Source: Sneathiella sp. (lineage in GTDB: Bacteria; Pseudomonadota; Alphaproteobacteria; Sneathiellales; Sneathiellaceae). From it: a DNA stretch of 64,000 bases. The translations under genes and the position numbers were made by a program. The stretch covers positions 1 through 64,000 of the forward strand of contig NZ_NZMB01000017.1 in NCBI RefSeq assembly GCF_002694385.1, in the 5' to 3' direction. Each line of letters opens with the position of its first letter. Position 1 is the stretch's first letter. Under the pieces are notes generated by a model. The model did no database searches. It saw only the letters and a program-made list of their open reading frames with translations, and was not told the DNA's origin. This document shows positions 54,949-62,422 of the stretch, piece by piece.

Positions 54949-55055
54949 GGGGCGGATAGGGAAATCTGGCAGGGGCTGAAAAAGAGGATAAGGATGCCCC
55001 ATTGAGACGGCAGGCATAATATTGGCGACGCCGCCAAATCCCCTATATCGGCCCC
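54949..55055. ncRNA. Candidate structured RNA of about 107 nt (by-eye fold)
   Basis: An outer stem of 12 pairs forms between 54949-54961 (GGGGC-GGAT-AGGG) and 55041-55055 (CCCTATATCG-GCCCC), with one mismatch and a 2-nt bulge. Inside are hairpin A (GGGGC 54972-54976 with GCCCC 54996-55000) and hairpin B (TTGGCG 55022-55027 with CGCCAA 55032-55037, loop ACGC). This gives a three-way junction. A competing G-rich partner exists for GCCCC. No known RNA family was recognised and no promoter was clear, so this is only a candidate. Confidence 0.3.
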
Positions 55056-55112
55056 CTTTCGCCTGTTAATGATATTCGTCAATAATTTATAAATCCGTCC
55101 CGGATATGATGC

Positions 55113-55141
55113 TTGTGTTGTGCCGGAGGCTGGTTTACTAA
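55113..55141 (+). promoter_or_regulatory. Putative promoter of mipZ
   Basis: TTGTGT (55113-55118) and TACTAA (55136-55141) are separated by 17 bp, 70 bp ahead of the mipZ GTG. Moderate match. No exact TTAA-N7-TTAAC site is present nearby. Confidence 0.4.
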
Positions 55142-55210
55142 AATACGGCATTCAGACAAAATATAGATGTTCTGTAGGCGGCGATAACAATTGCTGGGGG
55201 CGATGGAGAC

Positions 55211-56089
55211 GTGTCTAACGTGACGGTAACTGTGGAAAAGACAACTGCCGAGAAGGAGCAGCCGACCCGCGCGCATATTATTGTGGTGGGGAATGCCAAG
55301 GGGGGCTCGGGCAAATCGACCACCGCCATGCATGTCATCATCTCGTTGCTGACCATGGGCTTCAAGGTCGGCGCCATTGATCTTGACGGCAAGCAGAAGA
55401 CCCTCGGCCGCTATATCGAGAATCGCCAGAATTATATCACCAAGAAGAAGCTCACTCTGCCAATGCCGACCTTGCGGGTAATCGAGCCGAGCCCGAAGAA
55501 AAATATGGACGAGGCGCAGTCCGATGAACGCTCCCGCTTTGTGACCGCGTTGCAGGAGCTGGTATATGAGAATAACTTTGTTGTGGTGGATTGTCCCGGC
55601 GCGGACAGTTTCATTTCCAAGCTCGGCCATTCCTTTGCGGATACGCTGCTCACTCCGATGAATGACAGTTTCATTGACCTCGATCTGCTGGCCACGGTGA
55701 ATGGCAGCAATCTCGAAGTGGAAAAACCGAGCTGGTATAGTGAAATGGTGTGGGAACAGCGCAAGCGCCGCGCCCTCATCGATAATCACAAAATCGACTG
55801 GGTGGTGATGCGGAACCGTCTCTCGCATACCGATGCCCATAACAAGCGGCATATCGAGAAAATCCTGAACAAGCTGGCCTCCCGCATTTCCTTTCGCGCG
55901 GCGCCTGGCTTTGGCGAGCGTGTGGTGTTCCGCGAGCTGTTCCTGAAAGGCCTCACCATGCTCGATCTCAACAAGAAAGGCGTCGGGGTGAAAATGTCGA
56001 TGAGCCATGTCGCCGCGCGGCATGAACTGCGCCATCTGATCAAGGCGCTGAACCTGCCGGGGGTCGAAGGCAAGGTCGAAAAGCTGTAA
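55211..56089 (+). CDS. mipZ: Division plane positioning ATPase MipZ
   Basis: MipZ (292 aa) is a ParA-like ATPase that forms a polar gradient with ParB and inhibits FtsZ away from midcell. The deviant Walker A is NAKGGSGKST (28-37), switch I/II DLDGKQKTLGRYI and VVDCPGADS, then FGERVVFRELFLKGLTMLDL near the C-terminus; these distinguish it from ParA or Soj. The start is GTG 55211 after GATGGAGAC. parAB is not in the window, so it is unlinked here. Its stop codon lies inside a small hairpin. Confidence 0.93.
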   Translation: MSNVTVTVEKTTAEKEQPTRAHIIVVGNAKGGSGKSTTAMHVIISLLTMGFKVGAIDLDGKQKTLGRYIENRQNYITKKKLTLPMPTLRVIEPSPKKNMDEAQSDERSRFVTALQELVYENNFVVVDCPGADSFISKLGHSFADTLLTPMNDSFIDLDLLATVNGSNLEVEKPSWYSEMVWEQRKRRALIDNHKIDWVVMRNRLSHTDAHNKRHIEKILNKLASRISFRAAPGFGERVVFRELFLKGLTMLDLNKKGVGVKMSMSHVAARHELRHLIKALNLPGVEGKVEKL

Positions 56090-56100
56090 GATAGCTTTTT
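56079..56100 (+). terminator. Weak terminator overlapping the mipZ stop
   Basis: AAAAGCT (56079-56085) pairs with AGCTTTT (56093-56099), loop GTAAGAT, ending in T's. The stem is AT-rich and weak and includes the stop TAA in its loop. It may reduce read-through into the downstream arsR-like gene, which begins 33 nt later. Confidence 0.4.
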
Positions 56101-56121
56101 AGCAACGATCCATTGGGAAAG

Positions 56122-56448
56122 ATGATGGAGACCGAAGAGGCTGCTACCGCACTTGCAAAATTAGGTCATCCCATGCGCCTGCGAATCGTACAATACCTTG
56201 TACAGGCCGGGGAAGGGGGCTTGTCAGTTGGCGACATACAGTCGCTTCTCGATATTCCGGGTTCTACCCTGTCGCATCATGTTGCCCATCTGTTGAGTGG
56301 CGGAATAATTTATCAAAAGCGGCAAGGGAGAAACCTGCGTTGTTTTGCCAATTATGACAAGCTGAACGATCTGGTCACACTCCTGACTGATAAATGCTGT
56401 GTTGGCATTGATCCAGTTCGTTTGCAGGACACGCCGATCAAAGATTGA
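56122..56448 (+). CDS. ArsR-family transcriptional regulator
   Basis: A 108-aa winged-helix regulator. HTH at about 35-58 (SVGDIQSLLDIPGSTLSHHV), wing KRQGRNLRCFANYDK, and C-terminal TDKCCVGIDP with C92/C93, plus C74. No ELCVCDL motif, so the inducer (As, Sb, other metal or thiol-reactive agent) is inferred only from the vicinal cysteines. ATG 56122 and 56125 are both possible starts after GGGAAAG. It lies between mipZ and the permease gene it probably controls. Confidence 0.88.
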   Translation: MMETEEAATALAKLGHPMRLRIVQYLVQAGEGGLSVGDIQSLLDIPGSTLSHHVAHLLSGGIIYQKRQGRNLRCFANYDKLNDLVTLLTDKCCVGIDPVRLQDTPIKD

Positions 56449-56468
56449 TGCCTGTCCCGGCTTGTTAA

Positions 56469-56484
56469 TTCGATAATTATCGAA
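56469..56484. promoter_or_regulatory. ArsR-type operator 1 (perfect 16-bp palindrome)
   Basis: TTCGATAA-TTATCGAA is a perfect palindrome, 9 bp upstream of the -35 element of the permease promoter. It matches a second copy near the ATG at 17 of 20 positions when flanks are included. Confidence 0.7.
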
Positions 56485-56492
56485 ATAAAGTC

Positions 56493-56520
56493 TTGACCCT
56501 TTTTTTGGGCAATGTATATT
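56493..56520 (+). promoter_or_regulatory. Promoter of the ArsP-type permease gene
   Basis: TTGACC (56493-56498) and TATATT (56515-56520) have a 16-bp spacer and lie between the two operator copies. The start would be about 56527, with 30 nt of leader. Confidence 0.6.
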
Positions 56521-56531
56521 TTTTATAATAT

Positions 56532-56551
56532 ATTTCGATAATTCTGGAAAT
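56532..56551. promoter_or_regulatory. ArsR-type operator 2 (imperfect copy)
   Basis: ATTTCGATAATTCTGGAAAT repeats operator 1 (AATTCGATAATTATCGAAAT, 56467-56486) with three differences. It covers the region just after the predicted transcription start and ends 6 nt before the permease ATG. Centres of the two copies are 65 bp apart. Confidence 0.6.
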
Positions 56552-56557
56552 AACGAT

Positions 56558-57610
56558 ATGTCATTACAGGAAGCTCTCCAAACCCTATCTCATGGCCGTT
56601 CCCGTCTCTGGTTATTGATAACTGACCGCGTGATCCTGGCCTGCTTTTTCGTTGTCGCCATGCTGGCCCTTTTTGATCCGACGCAACTGACGGTCAGTCT
56701 CGCCTTTCTCGGCGACGCGGTGATTGGCATGGCGCCGTATTTCATTATTGCCATTGGTCTCTCCGCCTATGTCACGGCGACGGGGGCGGATAAGCTGATT
56801 GCCCGTGTTTTTTCCGGGTCGCCCGCAACGACGATCATTCTCGCCGCGCTTGTTGGGGCTTTATCTCCATTTTGTTCCTGCGGGGTTGTGCCGCTAGTTG
56901 CGTCTCTGCTGACGGCGGGTGTTCCGCTGGCGCCGGTTATGGCCTTCTGGATCGCGTCACCGATCATGGATCCGGAAATTTTCATTCTGACATCCGTCGG
57001 TATTGGATTTGGATTTGCAACCGGAAAAGCCCTGATTGCTGTTGCACTCGGCCTGTTTGCCGGAACCTCGGTCTATCTGCTGCAGCGGCGCGGCTGGTTG
57101 ACAGATCCGCTGAAAGGCGAGCTGACGGGGTGTCGTGCGAAAGCTGTGCTGTCGGGCCCTGTGGATATGGAGTGGCAGTTCTGGCGGGCCCCCGATCGTC
57201 TACAGAAGTTCCGTGAGGTTGCGTCCTCAAACGGCTGGTTGATTGGTCGCTGGCTGATCCTTGCCTTCCTTCTTCAGAGTCTGATGATCAGTTATGTTCC
57301 GACGACGCTTGTTGGAGGTTTGGTTGGGCAGGAAAATCTGCTCGCTATTCCGCTTGCGGTTCTCATCGGTATCCCGAGCTATCTTAATGGCTATGCGGCC
57401 ATTCCGCTGGTGAGCGGCTTGATCGATCTCGGCATGTCGCAAGGCGCGGCCATGGCGTTTATGACGGCTGGGGCGGTTTCCTCAATTCCAGCGGCAATTG
57501 CGGTCTTCGGGCTGGTTAAAAAGCCGGTTTTTACGCTCTATCTCTTCCTCGGCGTTTCTGGCTCAATGATCACCGGGATTGCCTGGCAGATGCTGAACGG
57601 CGTTATCTAA
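56558..57610 (+). CDS. ArsP/DUF318-type permease
   Basis: A 350-aa inner-membrane permease with about eight hydrophobic segments. The family motif SPFCSCGVVPL holds C106 and C108, and GIPSYLNGYAAIPLVSGLI is the second conserved half. Some members export methylarsenite or other organoarsenicals. Given the ArsR regulator next to it and the two operators in front, it is probably induced by a thiol-reactive metalloid, but the substrate is not known. It is separate from the acr3 operon about 28 kb away. Confidence 0.88.
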   Translation: MSLQEALQTLSHGRSRLWLLITDRVILACFFVVAMLALFDPTQLTVSLAFLGDAVIGMAPYFIIAIGLSAYVTATGADKLIARVFSGSPATTIILAALVGALSPFCSCGVVPLVASLLTAGVPLAPVMAFWIASPIMDPEIFILTSVGIGFGFATGKALIAVALGLFAGTSVYLLQRRGWLTDPLKGELTGCRAKAVLSGPVDMEWQFWRAPDRLQKFREVASSNGWLIGRWLILAFLLQSLMISYVPTTLVGGLVGQENLLAIPLAVLIGIPSYLNGYAAIPLVSGLIDLGMSQGAAMAFMTAGAVSSIPAAIAVFGLVKKPVFTLYLFLGVSGSMITGIAWQMLNGVI

Positions 57611-57619
57611 ACGAAAGGA

Positions 57620-57647
57620 AATGCGGGGTTCTGTCTGTGCCCGCATT
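57620..57647 (+). terminator. Hairpin after the permease gene
   Basis: AATGCGGG (57620-57627) pairs perfectly with CCCGCATT (57640-57647) across a 12-nt loop, 10 nt after the stop. No T-run follows, so termination may be rho-assisted or the stem may protect the 3' end. Confidence 0.45.
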
Positions 57648-57763
57648 GCCCGACCCTTGAACACTGAATATTAACCTCTGTCAGGTATTTTCTCTTCATG
57701 GTGAATGGCCTCCTGTTGTCCGTGGGTCAATGACGGGCCGTCTTCGCGGAAAGGGAGGAGCCT

Positions 57764-58132
57764 GTGACCAGCTTTATTCATTATGCCAGGCAGATCATTT
57801 TGCCACGTGCGGCGGCACACCCCTTTCTGCTGTTCATCCTTGTTCTGATTTGCATGGCCATCTTCTTGATGCTGCCCCGCTCGACCGATGCGTCCGCCCA
57901 GAATGTCTGCTTCGAGCGGGCGGCTCTGATCAAGCATCTCAGCGGAAAGTTCGAAGAGGCGCCCGTTGCCGCCGGTCTTGCTGCCAATGGCAGCATGGTG
58001 GAAGTTTTCTCAAGTCCCGATGGTAATACATGGACCATCGTCCTCACGCAGCCTGATGGCGCGACCTGTGTGATGGCGTCGGGCGAATCATGGATTGGCG
58101 TCAAGCCTCCGAAAAAAGGCAAGATCAGCTGA
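57764..58132 (+). CDS. Small exported protein of unknown function
   Basis: A 122-aa protein beginning at GTG 57764 with a strong AAAGGGAGGAG ahead. The N-terminal 45 residues hold a hydrophobic stretch (FLLFILVLICMAIFLML, about 21-37) followed by ASAQ, so a signal peptide or anchor is likely. The mature part has C49 and C101 (NVCFERAALIKHLSGKFEE, TCVMASGESWIG), perhaps a disulfide pair. Similar small proteins occur across alphaproteobacteria, but I know of no function. Confidence 0.75.
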   Translation: MTSFIHYARQIILPRAAAHPFLLFILVLICMAIFLMLPRSTDASAQNVCFERAALIKHLSGKFEEAPVAAGLAANGSMVEVFSSPDGNTWTIVLTQPDGATCVMASGESWIGVKPPKKGKIS

Positions 58133-58144
58133 TCCATCCCATTG

Positions 58145-58208
58145 AAAGGCCGAATAACGTCTCCCACCCTGAGTATCGGGAATTGCGGGGGATGGGCAGT
58201 CGGCCTTT
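58145..58208 (+). repeat. Long inverted repeat with internal stem after the small exported protein gene
   Basis: AAAGGCCGA (58145-58153) pairs with TCGGCCTTT (58200-58208). Within it, CCCA-CCC (58163-58169) pairs with GGG-A-TGGG (58189-58196), one bulge. The stop of the preceding gene is 13 nt upstream, and the VOC gene starts 104 nt downstream. It may be a terminator without T-run, a stable 3' end, or a small RNA. Confidence 0.45.
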
Positions 58209-58311
58209 GAAATAATTCTCCTTCCTAAATCTATCTATGCAGGATGCCTGTTTCAGCGTAGCCTGAGCGGCGAACCTGCGTCAGGCAGGAAGGAATAACA
58301 GGAGAAACAAT

Positions 58312-58686
58312 ATGATCGGATACGTGACCCTCGGCACGAATGATATCGACAAATCGACGGCTTTTTATGATGCGCTTCTTGGGGAGGTCGGGGCGAAAAA
58401 GGTGATGAATACGGACCGCCTGCGGATGTGGAGCGTGGCGCGCGGACAGCCTATGCTGGCGGTCATCAAGCCTTATGACGGGGAAACCGCGACGGCGGGG
58501 AACGGCACTATGCCGGCCTTGTTGATGGACAGTCAGGAAACGGTCCGCAAGATGCATGCGAAGGCGATCTCACTCGGTGCGACCGATGAGGGAGCGCCGG
58601 GGCCGCGTATGGACGGAAAAATGTATTTCGGATATGTCCGTGACCCTGAAGGTCACAAGCTCGCCTTTTATACGCCAGCCGGATGA
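58312..58686 (+). CDS. VOC-family (glyoxalase/bleomycin resistance-like) protein
   Basis: A 124-aa VOC-fold protein with paired beta-alpha-beta-beta-beta modules: YVTLGTNDIDKSTAFYDALLG at the start and YFGYVRDPEGHKLAFYTP at the end. A His/Glu metal set like that of glyoxalase I is incomplete, so activity is open. CAGGAGAAACA precedes ATG 58312. Its 3' end faces pgm, whose stop is 22 nt away. Confidence 0.85.
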   Translation: MIGYVTLGTNDIDKSTAFYDALLGEVGAKKVMNTDRLRMWSVARGQPMLAVIKPYDGETATAGNGTMPALLMDSQETVRKMHAKAISLGATDEGAPGPRMDGKMYFGYVRDPEGHKLAFYTPAG

Positions 58687-58708
58687 GGGGTCGGACGCGT
58701 TCGGCCTT

Positions 58709-60088
58709 TTAAAAGGTCGGCGCGTCCACATTGGCCTTTGCCAGGGCGGTCTGTAGCTGTGATTTGAGACGCACGAGCCCGTCTTCATCGCGAGCCTCGC
58801 ACCGGGCGACCAGAACGGCCTGGGTATTGGACGCCCGCAGCAGCCACCAGCCATCCTGCGTATTCACCCGCACCCCGTCAATATCCGAGAAATTGGCGCC
58901 ATCTGCGGCAAGCGCGTCGCGAATACGCTCAACGGCATCGAATTTTTCTTCATCCGGACAGTTGAAACGCAGCTCCGGCGTGTTGATCATATCCGGCAGG
59001 TCATCCCGCATTGCGGCCAGGCTTTTCTCGCTTGTCCTGACAATGTTGAGAAGCCGCAACGCGACATAGATGGCATCATCGTAGCCGTAGAAATGATCAT
59101 TATAAAAGATATGGCCGCTCATCTCTCCGGCGAGGGGGGCGTTCACCTCCTGCATTTTTGATTTGATGAGGGAGTGGCCGGTTTTCCACATGATGGCATC
59201 GCCGCCCGCATTGCGAATGGCGTCGAACAGAAGCTGGCTCGCCTTGACATCGGCGATAATGGGGGCGCCGGGATTGTCCTTCAGGACTTCGCGGGCAAGG
59301 ATGGCGAGAAGCTGATCCCCCCAGATGATCCGTCCAAGACCATCGACAACGCCGATACGGTCGCCATCACCGTCAAATCCAATCCCAAGGTCGGCATCGA
59401 TGCCCTTCACAGCCTGAATGAGATCCTGCAAATTTTCGGCAACCGTGGGGTCGGGATGGTGGTTCGGGAAACTGCCGTCGATTTCATCAAAGAGAAGCAT
59501 GTGGCGGCCGGGCAGCTTGGCAACGACTTGACGCAGCGCTTCGCCCGTGGCGCCGTTCCCGCAATCCCAGACAACGCTGAGCTCTCGTCCGCCTGTCACA
59601 TCGCGCAGCAGGCGGGTGACATATTCATCCATGATGGGCCGGTCAACAAGTTTGCCTTTCCCGGAGGCGAATGGACCGCTGGCGGAAAGTTTTCCGAGTT
59701 CCTGAATTTGCGCGCCAAAAAAGGATTTGCCGGCCAGCATCATCTTGAAGCCGTTATGGGTCGGTGGATTATGCGACCCGGTGATCATGATGCCGCCGCC
59801 GGTACCAAGTTCATAGGTTGCGAAATAGAGCATTGGCGTCGGCCCGAGGCCGACATCATAGACATCAACGCCCGTGGAGAGGAGCCCACGGATGAGTGCC
59901 GCCTTTAGCATTGGGGATGTTTTGCGGCCGTCCATGCCGACCGCGACCGAGTCCAGCCCTTTCTGCTTCACAAATGTACCGAAGCTGCGTCCGATTGCCT
60001 CTGCATCCGCCTCAAAGACGGTTTCGTTGACAATGCCGCGAATATCATACTCGCGGAGGATGGTGGGTTTGAACACATGATGGGTCAT
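58709..60088 (-). CDS. Phosphomannomutase/phosphoglucomutase
   Basis: A 459-aa alpha-D-phosphohexomutase, AlgC-like, interconverting glucose- or mannose-6-P and -1-P. Catalytic S105 in ITGSHNPPTHNG, metal loop D239/D241/D243 (GFDGDGDRIG), sugar loop GEMSGHIFYND and phosphate loop RASNTQAV near the C-terminus. I prefer ATG 60088 (MTHHVFKPTILREYDIRG); a TTG at 60121 would add 11 residues without homology. It feeds GalU with glucose-1-P and is cotranscribed after galU and ugd. Confidence 0.94.
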   Translation of the reverse strand: MTHHVFKPTILREYDIRGIVNETVFEADAEAIGRSFGTFVKQKGLDSVAVGMDGRKTSPMLKAALIRGLLSTGVDVYDVGLGPTPMLYFATYELGTGGGIMITGSHNPPTHNGFKMMLAGKSFFGAQIQELGKLSASGPFASGKGKLVDRPIMDEYVTRLLRDVTGGRELSVVWDCGNGATGEALRQVVAKLPGRHMLLFDEIDGSFPNHHPDPTVAENLQDLIQAVKGIDADLGIGFDGDGDRIGVVDGLGRIIWGDQLLAILAREVLKDNPGAPIIADVKASQLLFDAIRNAGGDAIMWKTGHSLIKSKMQEVNAPLAGEMSGHIFYNDHFYGYDDAIYVALRLLNIVRTSEKSLAAMRDDLPDMINTPELRFNCPDEEKFDAVERIRDALAADGANFSDIDGVRVNTQDGWWLLRASNTQAVLVARCEARDEDGLVRLKSQLQTALAKANVDAPTF

Positions 60089-60123
60089 AGTCACATTACT
60101 TTCACGGTTGTGAAGGTCCAAAG

Positions 60124-61431
60124 TTATACCGGGCGGCCGATACTGCTATATATAAAACCATTTATGGCCATATCATGGGGATCATAAATATTCCGTAAAT
60201 CGACGATCAGGGGCGCCCGCATGAGGGCTTTCACCCGCTTCAGGTCGAGGGCGCGAAATTCGTTCCATTCGGTGATGATGACCAGGGCGTCGGCGCCTTC
60301 CAGCGTCGCGTAGGAACTGTCGCAAAATTCAATGCCACCGAGAAGCTTCGCGGCTTCGGCCATGCCCTCCGGGTCGTAGGCGCGAATATGCGCCCCCGCA
60401 TGAGCGAGCGCCGGGATGATGGCGAGGCTCGGGCTCTCGCGCATGTCATCCGTATTGGGTTTGAAGGTCAGGCCAAGAATGGCGATTTTCTTGTCCGCAA
60501 CCGATCCGCCGCAGGCCGTAATTACGCGCGCCGCCATGTTGTGCTTGCGGGCCTCATTGATATCAATGACGGTATCAACAATACGCAGTGGCGCGCCCGT
60601 CTCGACGGAGGTTTCATAAAGCGCCCGTGTGTCCTTCGGAAAACAGGAGCCGCCGAAACCCGGGCCGGGGTGCAGGAATTTCGCGCCGATCCGCCGGTCC
60701 AGCCCGATGCCGCGCGCCACGTCATGCACATCGGCGCCAACTTTTTCACAGAGGTCAGCCATCTCGTTGATAAAGGTGATTTTGGTCGCAAGAAAGGCAT
60801 TGCCCGCGTATTTTGTCAGTTCCGAGCTTTCAAGGCTGGTGAATAGGAGTGGCGTATGAATGAGGGAGAGCGGCCGATAGATATCGGCCATGACCTTCTG
60901 CGCCCGTTCGACTTTGGTGCCGACAATCACCCGGTCTGGCCGCATGAAATCCTCTATCGCCGCCCCTTCGCGCAGGAATTCGGGGTTGGAGGCAACATCA
61001 AAGTCGGCTTCCGGCCGTACCGCCCGGATAATTCGCTCCACCTCCCGCCCGGTGCCGACGGGCACGGTGGATTTCGTCACGACCACGGTATAGCCGGTCA
61101 GGGCGGCCGCGATTTCCTTGGCGGCAGCGTAGACATAGGTGAGGTCCGCCTTGCCGTCGCCGCGGCGGCTGGGCGTGCCGACGGCAATGAAAACAGCATC
61201 GGCACCCGCCACGGCTCTTTTCATATCCGTACCGAACTTGAGATAGCCGGAGCGGCTGTTTTTCTCCACCATCGCGCTGAGGCCGGGCTCGAATATCGGG
61301 ATTTCCCCGGCGTTCAGGCGGGCAATTTTGGTTTCATCCGTATCGATGCAGATCACATCGTGACCGAACTCGGAAAAACAGGTTCCCGATACCAGCCCGA
61401 CATAGCCGGTCCCAATCACAGCGATATGCAT
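60124..61431 (-). CDS. ugd: UDP-glucose 6-dehydrogenase
   Basis: A 435-aa enzyme making UDP-glucuronate with two NAD+. The Rossmann motif is IAVIGTGYVGLVSGTCFSEF and the nucleophile C263 is in GPGFGGSCFPKD. The central and C-terminal domains (GLTFKPNTDDMRESPSL) are complete. Upstream is galU, downstream pgm, so the three genes supply UDP-glucose and UDP-glucuronate for surface polysaccharide. Confidence 0.96.
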   Translation of the reverse strand: MHIAVIGTGYVGLVSGTCFSEFGHDVICIDTDETKIARLNAGEIPIFEPGLSAMVEKNSRSGYLKFGTDMKRAVAGADAVFIAVGTPSRRGDGKADLTYVYAAAKEIAAALTGYTVVVTKSTVPVGTGREVERIIRAVRPEADFDVASNPEFLREGAAIEDFMRPDRVIVGTKVERAQKVMADIYRPLSLIHTPLLFTSLESSELTKYAGNAFLATKITFINEMADLCEKVGADVHDVARGIGLDRRIGAKFLHPGPGFGGSCFPKDTRALYETSVETGAPLRIVDTVIDINEARKHNMAARVITACGGSVADKKIAILGLTFKPNTDDMRESPSLAIIPALAHAGAHIRAYDPEGMAEAAKLLGGIEFCDSSYATLEGADALVIITEWNEFRALDLKRVKALMRAPLIVDLRNIYDPHDMAINGFIYSSIGRPV

Positions 61432-61468
61432 CCAGATCTCTCCGTCCTAGTTGACGAGGGAGGATATA

Positions 61469-62350
61469 CTACAGATTGTTTGCAATTTTTTTGACAATGT
61501 CCCGCATATCGTCCTGCATATCGGTACGATGCAGGGCAAAGGCGATATTTGCTTCGAGAAAGCCGATCTTGTCGCCGCAGTCATAACGCGTGCCGTCAAA
61601 TTTCATGCCGTAGAAGGGAACATCGCCCAACATTTCCGAGAGCGCATCGGTCAGCTGGATTTCATTGCCGGCCCCGCGTTGCTGTTTTTCCAGCAAGGAG
61701 AAGATCGTCGGCTCCAGAATATAACGTCCTATGACGGCCATGTTGGATGGGGCTTTCTCAGGGGCGGGCTTTTCAACCAGACCCGTAATCTCGATCAGAT
61801 TATCCGTCTCCTTGCCGGGGCTGAGAATGCCATAGCGGGAAGTATGGGCCTTCGGGACCTCCATCACTGCCAGCATATTGCCGCCGCCCGCCTGTTCGCG
61901 CGCCGCGGCCATTTGTGCGAGGCAGGGTGTATCGGCAAGAATCAGGTCATCCGCGAGGATCACGGCGAAGGGCTCATCCCCGACAAGCCGTTTTGCGCAC
62001 CACACCGCATGTCCGAGACCAAGTGGTTCCTGCTGACGGATATAGGCGATGCTGCCGGGTTTGGGGACGCTCGCCTGCAATTCCTTCAGAAGGCTTTGCT
62101 TGTTGCGCTCGTTAAGGACGCTTTCAAGTTCGTAGGAATGATCGAAGTGATCCTCGATCGTTGTCTTGCCCCTGCCGGTAACAAAGATGAATTCCTCGAT
62201 CCCGGCGGCGCGCGCCTCTTCGACGGCATACTGGATGAGCGGCTTGTCAACGACAGGCAGCATTTCCTTCGGCATGGCTTTGGTCGCCGGAAGAAATCTG
62301 GTGCCAAGTCCCCCGACAGGAAAGACGGCTTTGCGAACTTTATTGGGCAT
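61469..62350 (-). CDS. galU: UTP–glucose-1-phosphate uridylyltransferase
   Basis: GalU (293 aa) makes UDP-glucose. The nucleotide motif is GGLGTRFLPATKAMPKEMLP near the N-terminus, with VDKPLIQYAVEEA and VEKPAPEKAPSNMAVIGRYI following. The start MPNKVRKAVFPVGG is typical. It is the first of three minus-strand sugar-nucleotide genes: galU, ugd, pgm. Confidence 0.96.
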   Translation of the reverse strand: MPNKVRKAVFPVGGLGTRFLPATKAMPKEMLPVVDKPLIQYAVEEARAAGIEEFIFVTGRGKTTIEDHFDHSYELESVLNERNKQSLLKELQASVPKPGSIAYIRQQEPLGLGHAVWCAKRLVGDEPFAVILADDLILADTPCLAQMAAAREQAGGGNMLAVMEVPKAHTSRYGILSPGKETDNLIEITGLVEKPAPEKAPSNMAVIGRYILEPTIFSLLEKQQRGAGNEIQLTDALSEMLGDVPFYGMKFDGTRYDCGDKIGFLEANIAFALHRTDMQDDMRDIVKKIANNL

Positions 62351-62422
62351 AGTTAACCAACTTTATTGAAGAACATCCGAAATTTATGGCATTTCGCCCG
62401 CTGCGAAGGCAAGTCCTGATTT

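Larger units (their letters stand above)
54675..55210. other. 536-bp non-coding stretch before mipZ
   Basis: No recognisable gene lies here. A 41-codon frame (54723-54848, plus strand) starts MSSRITLIGQQQR and is not recognised; it lacks a good ribosome site. The rest includes a foldable segment (54949-55055), a T6 run downstream of a weak CGCA/TGCG stem on the minus strand (about 54890-54912), and a mipZ promoter at the right end. A small RNA on either strand is possible. Confidence 0.45.

Noticed and set aside
59174-59908. 244-codon plus-strand frame opposite pgm
   Set aside because: Shadow of the phosphohexomutase, whose metal and phosphoserine loops lie on the other strand.
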